Assembly: GCF_001577265.1 (NCBI RefSeq)
Contig: NZ_CP014517.1
Span: 2,409,001 to 2,473,000 of the forward strand
Source of the DNA: Variovorax sp. PAMC 28711
GTDB lineage: Bacteria > Pseudomonadota > Gammaproteobacteria > Burkholderiales > Burkholderiaceae_C
DNA: 64,000 nt
Reading direction: 5' to 3'
Shown: positions 55,179 to 62,958 of the stretch, piece after piece
Layout of the letters: every line of letters starts with the position of its first letter
How positions within the stretch are numbered: position 1 is the stretch's first letter
Notes under the pieces: model-generated
Databases searched by the model: none
What the model was told of the DNA's origin: nothing
The model's input: only the letters and a program-made list of their open reading frames with translations
Translations under genes and position numbers: made by a program

Positions 55179-55832
55179 TCAGAGGATGGCGTGGACGTCG
55201 GTGTAGGGCTTCACGCCGGCCGACAGCAGCGTGAGCGTGAGCCCGTTGCTGTCGCTGCCGACCGCGACCACCTTGTCGCGCATCAGCGAGGTGGCCTCCA
55301 CGGCGGCGGTGCCGTTGGTCGCCACCACCTTGAACTGCAGTGCCGTGCCGGCCGGGTACTTGGCGGCGTCGAGGCTGAAGCCGTGCTGGCCGGCGTCGAG
55401 TGCGCCGAGCGACACGGTGTCGACGATCTGGCCGCCGGGCGTCATGACCTGGATCTTCACGTCGGTGGCCTTGCCGTCGAGCTCGATCGCGCCCACGCCC
55501 GTGGTGCCGTCGATCGCGATCTGGTTGCCTTCGGTCAGCACGTTGCGCCCGACCAGGTTGCCGGCGCCCAGCATCTGCGTGGCGGTGGCCTGCGCGGCCA
55601 TCGCCTTCATCGTGTCGTTGAGCTGCTGGATGCCGGTGACCGTGTTGATCTGCGCGATCTGCGTGGTCATCTGCGCGTTGTCCATCGGGTTCATCGGGTC
55701 CTGGTTGTTCAGCTGCGCGACCAGCAGCTTCAGGAAGCGGTCCTGCGCTTCGTCCGAACCCGTTTTCTTGGTCGCGCTGGCATCGGCACTGGACGTGACG
55801 GCGAGGGAGGAGGTGGCGGCGGTAACAGTCAT
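55179..55832 (-). CDS. flgD: flagellar hook-capping protein FlgD
   Basis: Scaffold that caps the growing hook and is later replaced by FlgK. The 217-residue protein has the diagnostic F-L-K-L-L-V-A-Q-L-N-N-Q-D-P-M-N-P-M-D segment near residue 33, then T-T-Q-I-A-Q-I-N-T-V, and an FlgD Ig-like/tudor C-terminal part. It follows flgC by 13 bp. Confidence 0.95.
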   Translation of the reverse strand: MTVTAATSSLAVTSSADASATKKTGSDEAQDRFLKLLVAQLNNQDPMNPMDNAQMTTQIAQINTVTGIQQLNDTMKAMAAQATATQMLGAGNLVGRNVLTEGNQIAIDGTTGVGAIELDGKATDVKIQVMTPGGQIVDTVSLGALDAGQHGFSLDAAKYPAGTALQFKVVATNGTAAVEATSLMRDKVVAVGSDSNGLTLTLLSAGVKPYTDVHAIL

Positions 55833-55845
55833 GGGGGCTTCCTGT

Positions 55846-56250
55846 TCACTGGCCGAGCTGCAGCGTCTTCAGCAGCAGGCTCTTGGCGGTGTTCATCACT
55901 TCGATGTTGTTCTGGTACGAACGCGAGGCCGAGATCATGTTGACCATCTCTTCCACGGCGTTCACGTTGGAGTGCGTCACGTAGCCCTCGGCATCCGCAG
56001 CCGGGCTGGCGGGCTCGTGCACCTTGCGGCCCGGCGTCTGGTTTTCCGTCACCGCATCGATGCGCACGCCCGCGTCGCTGCCGTTGCCGTAGGCCACGGT
56101 CTGGAACACCACCTGGCGCGCCTTGTAGGCCTGGCCGTCGGGGCCGGCCACCGCATCGACGTTGGCCAGGTTGCTGGCCACCACGTTGAGCCGCTGCGAC
56201 TGCGCGCTGACCGCGCTGCCGGAGATGCCGAAGATCGAGAACATCGACAT
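55846..56250 (-). CDS. flgC: flagellar rod protein FlgC
   Basis: Proximal rod subunit of 134 residues, the exact family length. The N-terminal Q-S-Q-R-L-N-V-V-A-S-N-L-A-N-V-D-A-V and C-terminal H-S-N-V-N-A-V-E-E-M-V-N-M-I-S-A-S-R-S-Y are signature segments. It starts 3 bp after flgB. Confidence 0.96.
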   Translation of the reverse strand: MSMFSIFGISGSAVSAQSQRLNVVASNLANVDAVAGPDGQAYKARQVVFQTVAYGNGSDAGVRIDAVTENQTPGRKVHEPASPAADAEGYVTHSNVNAVEEMVNMISASRSYQNNIEVMNTAKSLLLKTLQLGQ

Positions 56251-56253
56251 GGT

Positions 56254-56700
56254 TTATTGCCCCTGGATGGCCGCGAGCATCGTCTTGCTCTGGCCGTTGA
56301 TGAAGCGCAGCGTGGCTTCGTAGCGCACCGCGTTGTCGGCGAAGGCGGCGCGCTCGCGGTCGAGGTCCACGCTGTTGCCGTCGAGGGTGGGCTGTGTCTG
56401 CACGACGTAGCCGCGCTCGCCACCGTCGGCGCCGCTCGCGCTGCCGGCGCCCAGCGCGATGTGGCGCGCGGCACTGGCGGTGCTGTAGTCGGTGCCGGCG
56501 CTGGTGCGCATCGCGAGCGGGCTGCCGCTCGTCGTCTCGCCGGTGGCGCTGCGCATCGCATCGGCGAAGTTCATGTCGCGCGCCGCGTAGCCCGGCGTGT
56601 CGGCATTGGCAATGTTGCTGGCGATCAGGCGCTGGCGGTCGGCGCGCAGCACCAGGGCCTTCGTGTGGAAGTCCAGTGAGTTCGTCAGTTTGTCCAGCAT
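56254..56700 (-). CDS. flgB: flagellar rod protein FlgB
   Basis: Proximal rod subunit of 148 residues, slightly longer than in enterics because of a low-complexity Gly/Ser/Ala middle. The opening L-D-K-L-T-N-S-L-D-F-H-T-K-A-L-V-L-R and I-A-S-N-I-A-N-A-D-T-P-G-Y-A-A-R-D are diagnostic. It is the first gene of the long minus-strand flg operon and diverges from flgA. Confidence 0.95.
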   Translation of the reverse strand: MLDKLTNSLDFHTKALVLRADRQRLIASNIANADTPGYAARDMNFADAMRSATGETTSGSPLAMRTSAGTDYSTASAARHIALGAGSASGADGGERGYVVQTQPTLDGNSVDLDRERAAFADNAVRYEATLRFINGQSKTMLAAIQGQ

Positions 56701-56904
56701 GGTCGCCTCGCGGTCTTGGCAATGGGGGTGGGCGGCCCACCTCGGGCCGTGCGGAAATTATGGAAACCGGGCGGCTTCGGGAAGCACCGAGTAAAGGGGG
56801 GAATCGCGGCTTGTTCGGCGCTTTGTGGCGCGCGGCGGTGCCTAAAGTTCTCATCGCGGCAATGCGGCCGCCATTCCCTCTTTGCCTCTTCGGAAAGGCG
56901 CGTC
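56701..56904. promoter_or_regulatory. divergent flgB / flgA regulatory region
   Basis: A 204-bp non-coding region between the two divergent flagellar transcripts. On the minus strand CATAAT (56762-56757) is a possible -10 box for flgB with no good -35, as is common for activator (FlhDC)-dependent early promoters. On the plus strand TAAAGTTC (56843-56850) resembles a sigma-28 -35 box, but no matching GCCGATAA follows at the right distance. No other structure was seen. Confidence 0.4.
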
Positions 56905-57657
56905 ATGCCCTCTTCTCGGTTCGGTTTTTCGCTGGCCGGCGCGGTGCTGCTGGCCGCACTGCTCGCGCCTGCGCACGCGCAGCAACTGGTGCCGCAGGCG
57001 CCGTCGCAAGGCGCCGAGGTCGCGCCTGAATTCGTGAGCGCCACCCAGCAGTGGCTGGACGACGCGGTGGCCAAAGCGCAGTCGGCCTCAGCCTCGCCGC
57101 TGCGCATGGAAGTGAGCATTGGCTCGCTCGACAGCCGCCTGCGGCTCGCGCCGTGCACGCACGTCGAGCCCTACATTCCCGTCGGCATGCGGCTCTGGGG
57201 CCGCACCCGGCTCGGCCTGCGCTGCACCGATGGCGGCGGCCGCTGGAACGTGTTTTTGCCGGTCACCATCAAGGCCTTCGGGCCCGCCTGGGTGCTGCGC
57301 GACAACGTGGTGGCCGGAACGGTGCTGACGCCGGCCGATGCGGTAGAGGCGGAAGCCGATTGGGCGGCGGAAGCGTCGCCGGTGGTGGCCGAAGCAGCGC
57401 AGTGGGTGGGCCAGACCGCCTCGCGCTCGCTCGTCGCCGGACAGCCGCTGCGCCAGTCGATGGTGAAGGCGGCCCAGGTGTTCGCCGCCGGCGCACAGGT
57501 GCGGGTGGTGGCGCAGGGCCCGGGCTTCGAAGTGACGTCCGACGCGCAGGCCCTGACGCCGGGCGTGGTGGGCCAGACGGTGCGCCTGCGCATGGACAAT
57601 GGCCGGATGACCACCGGCATCGTGCAGGATTTGCGCACTGTGCGACTCTCGATGTAG
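56905..57657 (+). CDS. flgA: flagellar P-ring assembly chaperone FlgA
   Basis: Periplasmic chaperone for FlgI. The start at 56905 (M-P-S-S-R-F-G-F), with GGAAAGG upstream, gives 250 residues including a clean Sec signal ending A-P-A-H-A. The mature part has the SAF/antifreeze-like domain with L-R-D-N-V-V-A-G-T-V-L and the R-S-L-V-A-G-Q-P-L-R-Q-S-M-V segment. The longer frame from 56716 runs through the promoter region and is not family-like. Divergent from flgB. Confidence 0.93.
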   Translation: MPSSRFGFSLAGAVLLAALLAPAHAQQLVPQAPSQGAEVAPEFVSATQQWLDDAVAKAQSASASPLRMEVSIGSLDSRLRLAPCTHVEPYIPVGMRLWGRTRLGLRCTDGGGRWNVFLPVTIKAFGPAWVLRDNVVAGTVLTPADAVEAEADWAAEASPVVAEAAQWVGQTASRSLVAGQPLRQSMVKAAQVFAAGAQVRVVAQGPGFEVTSDAQALTPGVVGQTVRLRMDNGRMTTGIVQDLRTVRLSM

Positions 57658-57675
57658 AGCGGCACGAAAAAATGC

Positions 57676-57702
57676 TCAAGTTCCTTTCCGGGGTGTCGAA
57701 AC
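57676..57702 (+). promoter_or_regulatory. sigma-28 (FliA) promoter of flgM
   Basis: TCAAGTTC, then an 11-bp spacer, then GTCGAAAC, close to the FliA consensus TAAAGTTT-N11-GCCGATAA with exactly the right spacing (6/8 and 5/8 matches). It ends 43 nt before the flgM ATG, inside the flgA-flgM gap. It would allow flgM to be transcribed by the sigma factor it inhibits, the usual feedback. Confidence 0.65.
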
Positions 57703-57745
57703 TACAGGGACGATGCTTTCGCGAAGGAAGCACTGGAGTGAAAAC

Positions 57746-58057
57746 ATGAAGATTAATGCGTTGAACGATGCTGCCCTGGCAGCCGCCTCGCTCGCCACCA
57801 AGGCCGAGCGCGGTGGCGCGCCGTCCGGCACGGCTGCGCCCGACGCGGCCGGCAAGGTGCCATCGGGCGTGCCGGTCACGGTGTCGGCCACGGCCCGCTC
57901 GCTGGAAGTCTCGTCTGCCGGCACCGGCATCGACGAGGCCAAGGTGGCGGCGGTCAAGGCCGCCATTGCCGACGGCACCTTCACCGTGAACCCGGGGGCG
58001 ATCGCCGACAAGCTGTTGTCCAACGCCCAGGAAATTTTGAGCCGCGTGAGGAACTGA
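57746..58057 (+). CDS. flgM: anti-sigma-28 factor FlgM
   Basis: Binds FliA and holds back late flagellar genes until it is secreted through the finished hook. The start at 57746 (M-K-I-N-A-L-N-D), with GGAG upstream, gives 103 residues. The disordered Ala/Gly-rich N-terminal half and the C-terminal helices I-D-E-A-K-V-A-A-V-K-A-A-I-A-D-G and I-A-D-K-L-L fit the family. flgN follows after 2 bp. Confidence 0.92.
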   Translation: MKINALNDAALAAASLATKAERGGAPSGTAAPDAAGKVPSGVPVTVSATARSLEVSSAGTGIDEAKVAAVKAAIADGTFTVNPGAIADKLLSNAQEILSRVRN

Positions 58058-58059
58058 CC

Positions 58060-58416
58060 ATGCCCGATACCCGCAACTCCACCGAATCCCTCCTGGTCGA
58101 AGTCGAGCGCCAGCTCGACGTGGTCGACGCCGGCCTGCTGGCCGCCGAGCCGGCCGTGTTGCAGGGTGCCTGCAACGACCTGCGCGACGTGGCGGTGTCG
58201 TTCGCGCGCGTGCTCGAAGCGGCCCTGTCGGCCGAAGTGTTCGACCAGGCCTTCCGCCGCCGGATCGACGCGGTGGCCCAGCGCCTGGTCACCCAGCGCC
58301 AGAGCATCGCGCGCCGCAACGTGGTGGTCGAGCGCGCGCTGGCATCGATCTTCCGGCCCTCGGCCGATGCCACCTACACACGGCCGGGCGAACGGCCCGT
58401 GTTCGCGACGCACTGA
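58060..58416 (+). CDS. flgN: FlgN-like flagellar export chaperone
   Basis: A 118-residue, mostly helical protein. Position directly behind flgM, with GAGGAA before the ATG, is the standard flgN place. FlgN escorts FlgK and FlgL to the export gate. The sequence itself is weakly conserved (L-L-V-E-V-E-R-Q-L-D-V-V near the start; V-T-Q-R-Q-S-I-A-R-R-N-V-V-V-E-R-A-L late), so the call rests mainly on context, length and helical pattern. Confidence 0.75.
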   Translation: MPDTRNSTESLLVEVERQLDVVDAGLLAAEPAVLQGACNDLRDVAVSFARVLEAALSAEVFDQAFRRRIDAVAQRLVTQRQSIARRNVVVERALASIFRPSADATYTRPGERPVFATH

Positions 58417-58457
58417 GGTCGGCGAAGGGGCGGAGACGGGCGCGCGCCGACGGCGTA

Positions 58458-58669
58458 CTCCCCTCCGCGAATGTCCCCCGGCCTGCGGCCTCCTCCTTTA
58501 TTTCGCTGCGGGGAGCACGCCATCGACGTGCGCCGGCTGGGCGGTGGTCCATCGACGGAGATCGCACGCTCTGTCCAGTGCCGAGGGCATGGGGTGTCTC
58601 CCGCAGCGAAGTAAAGGAGGAGCCGAAGGCGGGGGACATGAGCGGAGGGAGACACCCCGTGGCCTCGGC
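58458..58669. repeat. nested inverted-repeat element (REP/BIME-like) between flgN and fliA
   Basis: The 282-bp gap between the convergent flgN and fliA genes contains two inverted-repeat layers. Outer arms lie at about 58458-58515 and 58597-58653; the first, reverse-complemented, matches the second over most of its length around the core GCAGCGAARTAAAGGAGGAG. An inner 23-bp pair at 58580-58602 and 58647-58669 (GGGAGACACCCC core) differs at two positions. The second outer arm lies mostly within the loop of the inner pair, so the halves can form alternative hairpins. Such elements are typically dispersed, multi-copy and placed between convergent genes. It may also terminate both transcripts. 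Open frames here are Arg/Ala-rich artefacts. Confidence 0.8.
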
Positions 58670-58698
58670 GCCCGCCCTGAAAAGCCAGACTCCGAAAC

Positions 58699-59457
58699 TC
58701 AGTGACTTCGCATCTTCGCCCGCAGCCGCGCGATCGACTGGCTGTGCAACTGGCACACGCGTGACTCGGTGATGCCGAGCACGGCGGCGATTTCCTTCAG
58801 GTTCATGTCCTGCTCGTAGTACATGCCCATGATGAAACGCTCGCGCTCGGGCAGGCCTTCGATGGCGACCACCAGGGCCTGGCGCAGGCGCTGGTCTTTC
58901 AGCACGCTGAGCGGATCGGCCTCGGTGTCGGCTGCATGGCGGTCGAGAAAACCGTCGTCGTCGTCGCTGCCGGCACCGATGTCTTCCAGGTAGACCAGCT
59001 GCGTGCCGCGCACCCGGCCCAGCAGTGCCTGGTAGTCGGCGAGCGGCATCTTGAGTTCGGTGGCGATCTCGGATTCGGCCGGCGAGCGGCCCAGCCGCTG
59101 CTCCAGCTTGTGCACGGCGCGCTCGATGTCCTTCTGGCTCTTGCGCGAACCGCGCGAGAGCCAGTCGCCTTCGCGCAGCTCGTCGAGCATGGCGCCGCGA
59201 ATGCGTTGGGTGGCGAAGGTTTCGAACTGCACGCCCTGGCTGGCTTCGTAGCGCGAGAGCGCGTCGGCCAGGCCGATCATGCCGACCTGGATCAGGTCGT
59301 CGAGTTCGACGTTGGCGGGCAGCTTCGCGATCATGTGGTGCGCGAGGCGCTGCACCAGCGGCACGTACTGGCGAATCAATCCGTCGCGGTCGAGGCGGCC
59401 CTGCGGGTTGTACATCTGGTTGGCGGCGGCAGCAGCGGTGGGAGCGGTAGCGAGCAT
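58699..59457 (-). CDS. fliA: flagellar sigma factor 28 FliA
   Basis: Directs RNA polymerase to late flagellar and chemotaxis promoters. The start at 59457 (M-L-A-T-A-P-T-A) gives 252 residues; M-Y-N-P-Q-G 14 codons on is a possible alternative. Region 2 shows L-I-Q-V-G-M-I-G-L-A-D-A-L-S-R-Y and F-E-T-F-A-T-Q-R-I-R-G-A-M-L-D. Region 4 has L-P-E-R-E-R-F-I-M-G-M-Y-Y and the helix-turn-helix L-K-E-I-A-A-V-L-G-I-T-E-S-R-V-C-Q-L-H. It follows flhF by 16 bp, with no flhG between. Confidence 0.96.
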   Translation of the reverse strand: MLATAPTAAAAANQMYNPQGRLDRDGLIRQYVPLVQRLAHHMIAKLPANVELDDLIQVGMIGLADALSRYEASQGVQFETFATQRIRGAMLDELREGDWLSRGSRKSQKDIERAVHKLEQRLGRSPAESEIATELKMPLADYQALLGRVRGTQLVYLEDIGAGSDDDDGFLDRHAADTEADPLSVLKDQRLRQALVVAIEGLPERERFIMGMYYEQDMNLKEIAAVLGITESRVCQLHSQSIARLRAKMRSH

Positions 59458-59473
59458 TGCGCGATGTCGTTTG

Positions 59474-60889
59474 TCAGGCGCCGAGACCGACCGGCGAGAA
59501 ATAGCAGGGCAGGTCGGCCGTCTTCGGGTCGAACGCCGAGCGCTGCGAGGCATGCATCGAGGCGCGCACCAGGCCGCGGGCGTCGCCGGTCTTCCAGTCG
59601 TCGGGGATGCGCTGGCCGTTGCTGATGCCGCGCACCGTGAACTCGTGGCGCATCAGCGTGTCGAGCACCGGGCCGATCTTGGCCGCTTCGTCGAGCTTGG
59701 ACACGATGGCTTCGCGCGTGCCGCCGATCTTGAAGGCGATGGCGATGTCTTCCAGCGTGTCGCCGTGGGCGCCGGCATTGAGCACCAGCACGCGCTTGAT
59801 GTTCGGGATGTCCAGCAGGTCGAGCAGGTCGCGGCGACGCGGATCGTGCGGCGCGACGCCGGCGCTGTCGATGATCACGACCTTCTTGCCGGCCAACAGA
59901 TTCAGCAGATCCTGCAGCGCCGCGCGGTCGTGCGCGAGGTGCGCCACCACGCCGAGGCTGCGGCCATGGGCGCGCAACTGTTCGTGGGCGCCAGCGCGCT
60001 GGGTGTCCAGCGTGATGAGGCCGACGCCGGCCGCACCGTGCAGCTGGGCGCCCATCGCGGCCAGCTTGGCGGCGCTCGTGGTCTTGCCGACGCCGGTGGC
60101 GCCGATGAGCGCGAAGACGCCGCCTTCTTCGGGAATCGACGGCAGCGGCGCGGTGTTGCCGAGCCGCGCTTCGAGCGCCTGCATCAGCCAGCGCACGGCA
60201 TCGCCGGCTTCCAGCGATGCGGGCATGGCTTCGAGCACCGAGCGGGCGAGACCGGGCGAGTAGCCGGCGCGCACCAGCTTGAGCATCAGGTTCGACTGGA
60301 TCGGGTCTTGCCGGGCATAGCCGAGCCAGGCCAGCGCGGAGAAGCGCTCGTCCATCATGTCCTTCATCGCCTGCAATTCGGCGATCACGCTGGTGGGCGC
60401 TTGCGGTGCGGGCGATGCCTCCACGGCAGCCACGACAACAGGCGCCACTTGTGCCGCGGGAACGGGCACGGCGACCGGCGCAGCGCGCAGCACCGGCGCC
60501 GGGGCGGGTGCAAGTGCCGGCATCGGCTGCTCGGTGGTTGCCGGCATCGCGGCTTCATGCTGGCGCCGCAGCATGCGTTCGCGCACATAGTCCTGGAACG
60601 ACAGCGTGCTCATCGCCAGCTGTTCGGTGTCGGCTTCCACGCCGATGTCGAGTGCGGGTGCCGGCACGGGCGCGACGACGACGACCGCCGCCGGCTGCGC
60701 TGCGGACACGGTCAGCGGCGCGGTGCTGCTGCCATCGATCATCGCGAGCGCGGCTTCGGTGGCGGCCATCACCTCGACGCCGTCGGGCACCTGGCGGTTC
60801 GACAGGATCAGGGTCTCGTCGCCGAAAGCGGCACGTGCCTTGGCCAGTGCCTCGCGGGCGGTCGGTGCGACAAAGCGTTGAATGTTCAT
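59474..60889 (-). CDS. flhF: flagellar biosynthesis GTPase FlhF
   Basis: SRP-type GTPase that sets flagellar position and early assembly. The 471-residue protein has an N-terminal B domain (N-I-Q-R-F-V-A-P-T-A-R-E-A-L), an Ala/Pro-rich linker (about residues 75-180), and the NG domain. P-loop: I-G-A-T-G-V-G-K-T-T; further GTPase motifs are L-I-T-L-D-T-Q-R-A-G-A, V-I-I-D-S-A-G and V-S-K-L-D-E-A-A-K-I-G. The ATG overlaps the flhA stop by four bases. Confidence 0.95.
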   Translation of the reverse strand: MNIQRFVAPTAREALAKARAAFGDETLILSNRQVPDGVEVMAATEAALAMIDGSSTAPLTVSAAQPAAVVVVAPVPAPALDIGVEADTEQLAMSTLSFQDYVRERMLRRQHEAAMPATTEQPMPALAPAPAPVLRAAPVAVPVPAAQVAPVVVAAVEASPAPQAPTSVIAELQAMKDMMDERFSALAWLGYARQDPIQSNLMLKLVRAGYSPGLARSVLEAMPASLEAGDAVRWLMQALEARLGNTAPLPSIPEEGGVFALIGATGVGKTTSAAKLAAMGAQLHGAAGVGLITLDTQRAGAHEQLRAHGRSLGVVAHLAHDRAALQDLLNLLAGKKVVIIDSAGVAPHDPRRRDLLDLLDIPNIKRVLVLNAGAHGDTLEDIAIAFKIGGTREAIVSKLDEAAKIGPVLDTLMRHEFTVRGISNGQRIPDDWKTGDARGLVRASMHASQRSAFDPKTADLPCYFSPVGLGA

Positions 60890-62958
60890 GCGGAAGCACC
60901 TCGAAGGATCGGGCCGATGCGGATCGTGTGGGTTTCAGGAATTTCGCTGTGCGCCAGCACCTGCAGACGCGGCGCTACGCGGCGCACCAGGCGCGAGATG
61001 GCGCCGCGGATCGCGTCGGGCACCAGCAGGCAGGCCGGCACGCCCTGCTCTTCCTGCTTGTTCGCCACTTCGGCGGCGGTGCGCGTGAAGAGTTCGGCCA
61101 CGCCGGGGTCGAGCGCTGGCGCCTGTGCGTTGGCCAGCGCTTGCACCAGCAGCCGCTCGAAGCCGGGCTCGATCGCGATCACGTCGAGCTCCTTGGTCGC
61201 GCCGTAGATCTGCTGCACGATGGCCGGCGACAGCGCCACGCGCACCCGGCGCGCCAGCTCGGCGGCGTCGGTGGTCTGACCGGCGTGTTCGGCCAGCGTC
61301 TCGACGATGGTGCGGATGTCGCGGATGTGCACGGATTCTTCCAGCAGCAGTTGCAGCACCTTCTGGAACGTGGCGAGCGGGACCAGCTTGGGCACGACTT
61401 CCTCGATCAGCTTGGGGGCCAGCTTGCTCACGTGTTCGACCAGTTGTTGGGTTTCGGTACGGCTCAGCAAGCGCGCTGCCTGAACCTGCATCAAGTGTGA
61501 AAGATGCGTGGCCATCACGGTGGGCGAATCAACCACGGTAAAACCGGCCATTTGCGCGGCTTCCTTCTGCCGCTCCTCGATCCAGTGCGCCGGCAGGCCG
61601 AAAGCGGGGTCGGTGGTCGGGGTGCCGATCAGCGGCGTGGTGATGCCGCCGGGATTGATCGCCAGGTGCATGCCCGGGAAGGCTTCGCCTTCGGCCACGA
61701 TCACGCCGCGCAGCGTGACGCGGTAGCCGCTCGGCTTGAGTTCGAGGTTGTCGCGCACATGCACGGCCGGCGGCAAGAAGCCGACCTCCTGCGCGAACTT
61801 GCGGCGCACGCCCTTGATGCGCGTGAGCAGGTCGCCCGCGCGGTTCTTGTCGACGAGAGCGATGAGGCGGTAGCCCAGTTCGAGGCCGAGCAGGTCGACC
61901 GGCTGCAGGTCGTCCCAGCTGGCTTCGGCATCGGCTGCAGGCGGCGGTGGCGGCGCATCGGCGGCGGGCGGCGGGCGCCGCGAGATCACCCATGCGCCGT
62001 AGCCGAGCACCCCGGCCATGGCGAGGAACACCCCGTTCGGCATGCCCGGAATCACGCCCAGCAAGGCCAGGATGCCGGCAGTGAGCCCGAGCACGCGCGG
62101 CGAGGTGAAGAGCTGTTGCACGATCTGGTGGCCGACGTCTTCTTCCTTGCCCACGCGCGAGATCACCATCGCCGCGGCGACCGAAATCAGCAGGCCGGGA
62201 ATCTGCGCGACCAGCGCGTCGCCCACGGCCAGCAGCACATAGGTATCTGCCGCCTTGCCGACCGCCAGGCCGTGCTGCAGCACGCCGATGGTGAAGCCGC
62301 CGATCACGCTGATGACGAGGATCAGGATGCCCGCGATCGCGTCGCCGCGCACGAACTTCGAGGCACCGTCCATGGCGCCGAAGAAGTTGGCTTCTTCCGC
62401 CACTTCGAGGCGGCGGCGGCGTGCTTCCTTCTCGTCGATCACGCCGGCGTTGAGGTCGGCGTCCACCGCCATCTGCTTGCCGGGCATCGCGTCCAGCGTG
62501 AAGCGGGCCGACACTTCGGCGATGCGCTCGGCGCCCTTGGTCACCACCACGAAGTTGATGACCACCAGGATCGCGAACACGATCAAGCCCACCGCGAAAT
62601 TGCCGCCGATGAGAAAGTGGCCGAACGCCTCGATCACCGCGCCGGCCGCGCCCGGGCCGGTGTGGCCTTCGAGCAGCACCACGCGCGTGGAGGCCACGTT
62701 GAGCGACAGCCGCATCAGTGTGGTGAGCAGCAGCACCGACGGAAAAGCCGCGAAGTCGAGCGGCCGGATCATGTAGGCCGCCACCATCATCACCATCAGC
62801 GCGACCGCGATGTTGATGGTGAAGAAGGTGTCGAGCAGCCAGGGCGGGATCGGCAGCACCATCAGCGCGAGGATGGCGACGACCAGCAGCGGCGCGGCAG
62901 CGCGCTGGAACATCGCGCCCTGCGTGCCGAACCACTGACGAATGGCTTGCGGGTTCAT
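60886..62958 (-). CDS. flhA: flagellar type III export gate protein FlhA
   Basis: Large inner-membrane export gate subunit of 690 residues. Eight predicted N-terminal spans enclose the FHIPEP-family segment P-S-V-L-L-L-T-T-L-M-R-L-S-L-N-V-A-S-T-R. The cytoplasmic loop has R-F-T-L-D-A-M-P-G-K-Q-M-A-V-D-A-D-L. The C-terminal half (from about residue 340) docks chaperone-substrate complexes. The ATG overlaps the flhB stop by four bases. Confidence 0.97.
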   Translation of the reverse strand: MNPQAIRQWFGTQGAMFQRAAAPLLVVAILALMVLPIPPWLLDTFFTINIAVALMVMMVAAYMIRPLDFAAFPSVLLLTTLMRLSLNVASTRVVLLEGHTGPGAAGAVIEAFGHFLIGGNFAVGLIVFAILVVINFVVVTKGAERIAEVSARFTLDAMPGKQMAVDADLNAGVIDEKEARRRRLEVAEEANFFGAMDGASKFVRGDAIAGILILVISVIGGFTIGVLQHGLAVGKAADTYVLLAVGDALVAQIPGLLISVAAAMVISRVGKEEDVGHQIVQQLFTSPRVLGLTAGILALLGVIPGMPNGVFLAMAGVLGYGAWVISRRPPPAADAPPPPPAADAEASWDDLQPVDLLGLELGYRLIALVDKNRAGDLLTRIKGVRRKFAQEVGFLPPAVHVRDNLELKPSGYRVTLRGVIVAEGEAFPGMHLAINPGGITTPLIGTPTTDPAFGLPAHWIEERQKEAAQMAGFTVVDSPTVMATHLSHLMQVQAARLLSRTETQQLVEHVSKLAPKLIEEVVPKLVPLATFQKVLQLLLEESVHIRDIRTIVETLAEHAGQTTDAAELARRVRVALSPAIVQQIYGATKELDVIAIEPGFERLLVQALANAQAPALDPGVAELFTRTAAEVANKQEEQGVPACLLVPDAIRGAISRLVRRVAPRLQVLAHSEIPETHTIRIGPILRGASA

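Noticed and set aside
56843..56864. Sigma-28 promoter before flgA
   Set aside because: TAAAGTTC fits a -35 box, but no GCCGATAA-like sequence lies 11 bp later.
58289..58756. Small Arg/Pro-rich open frames across the gap between flgN and fliA
   Set aside because: They arise from both arms of the inverted repeat and have no start signals or family resemblance.
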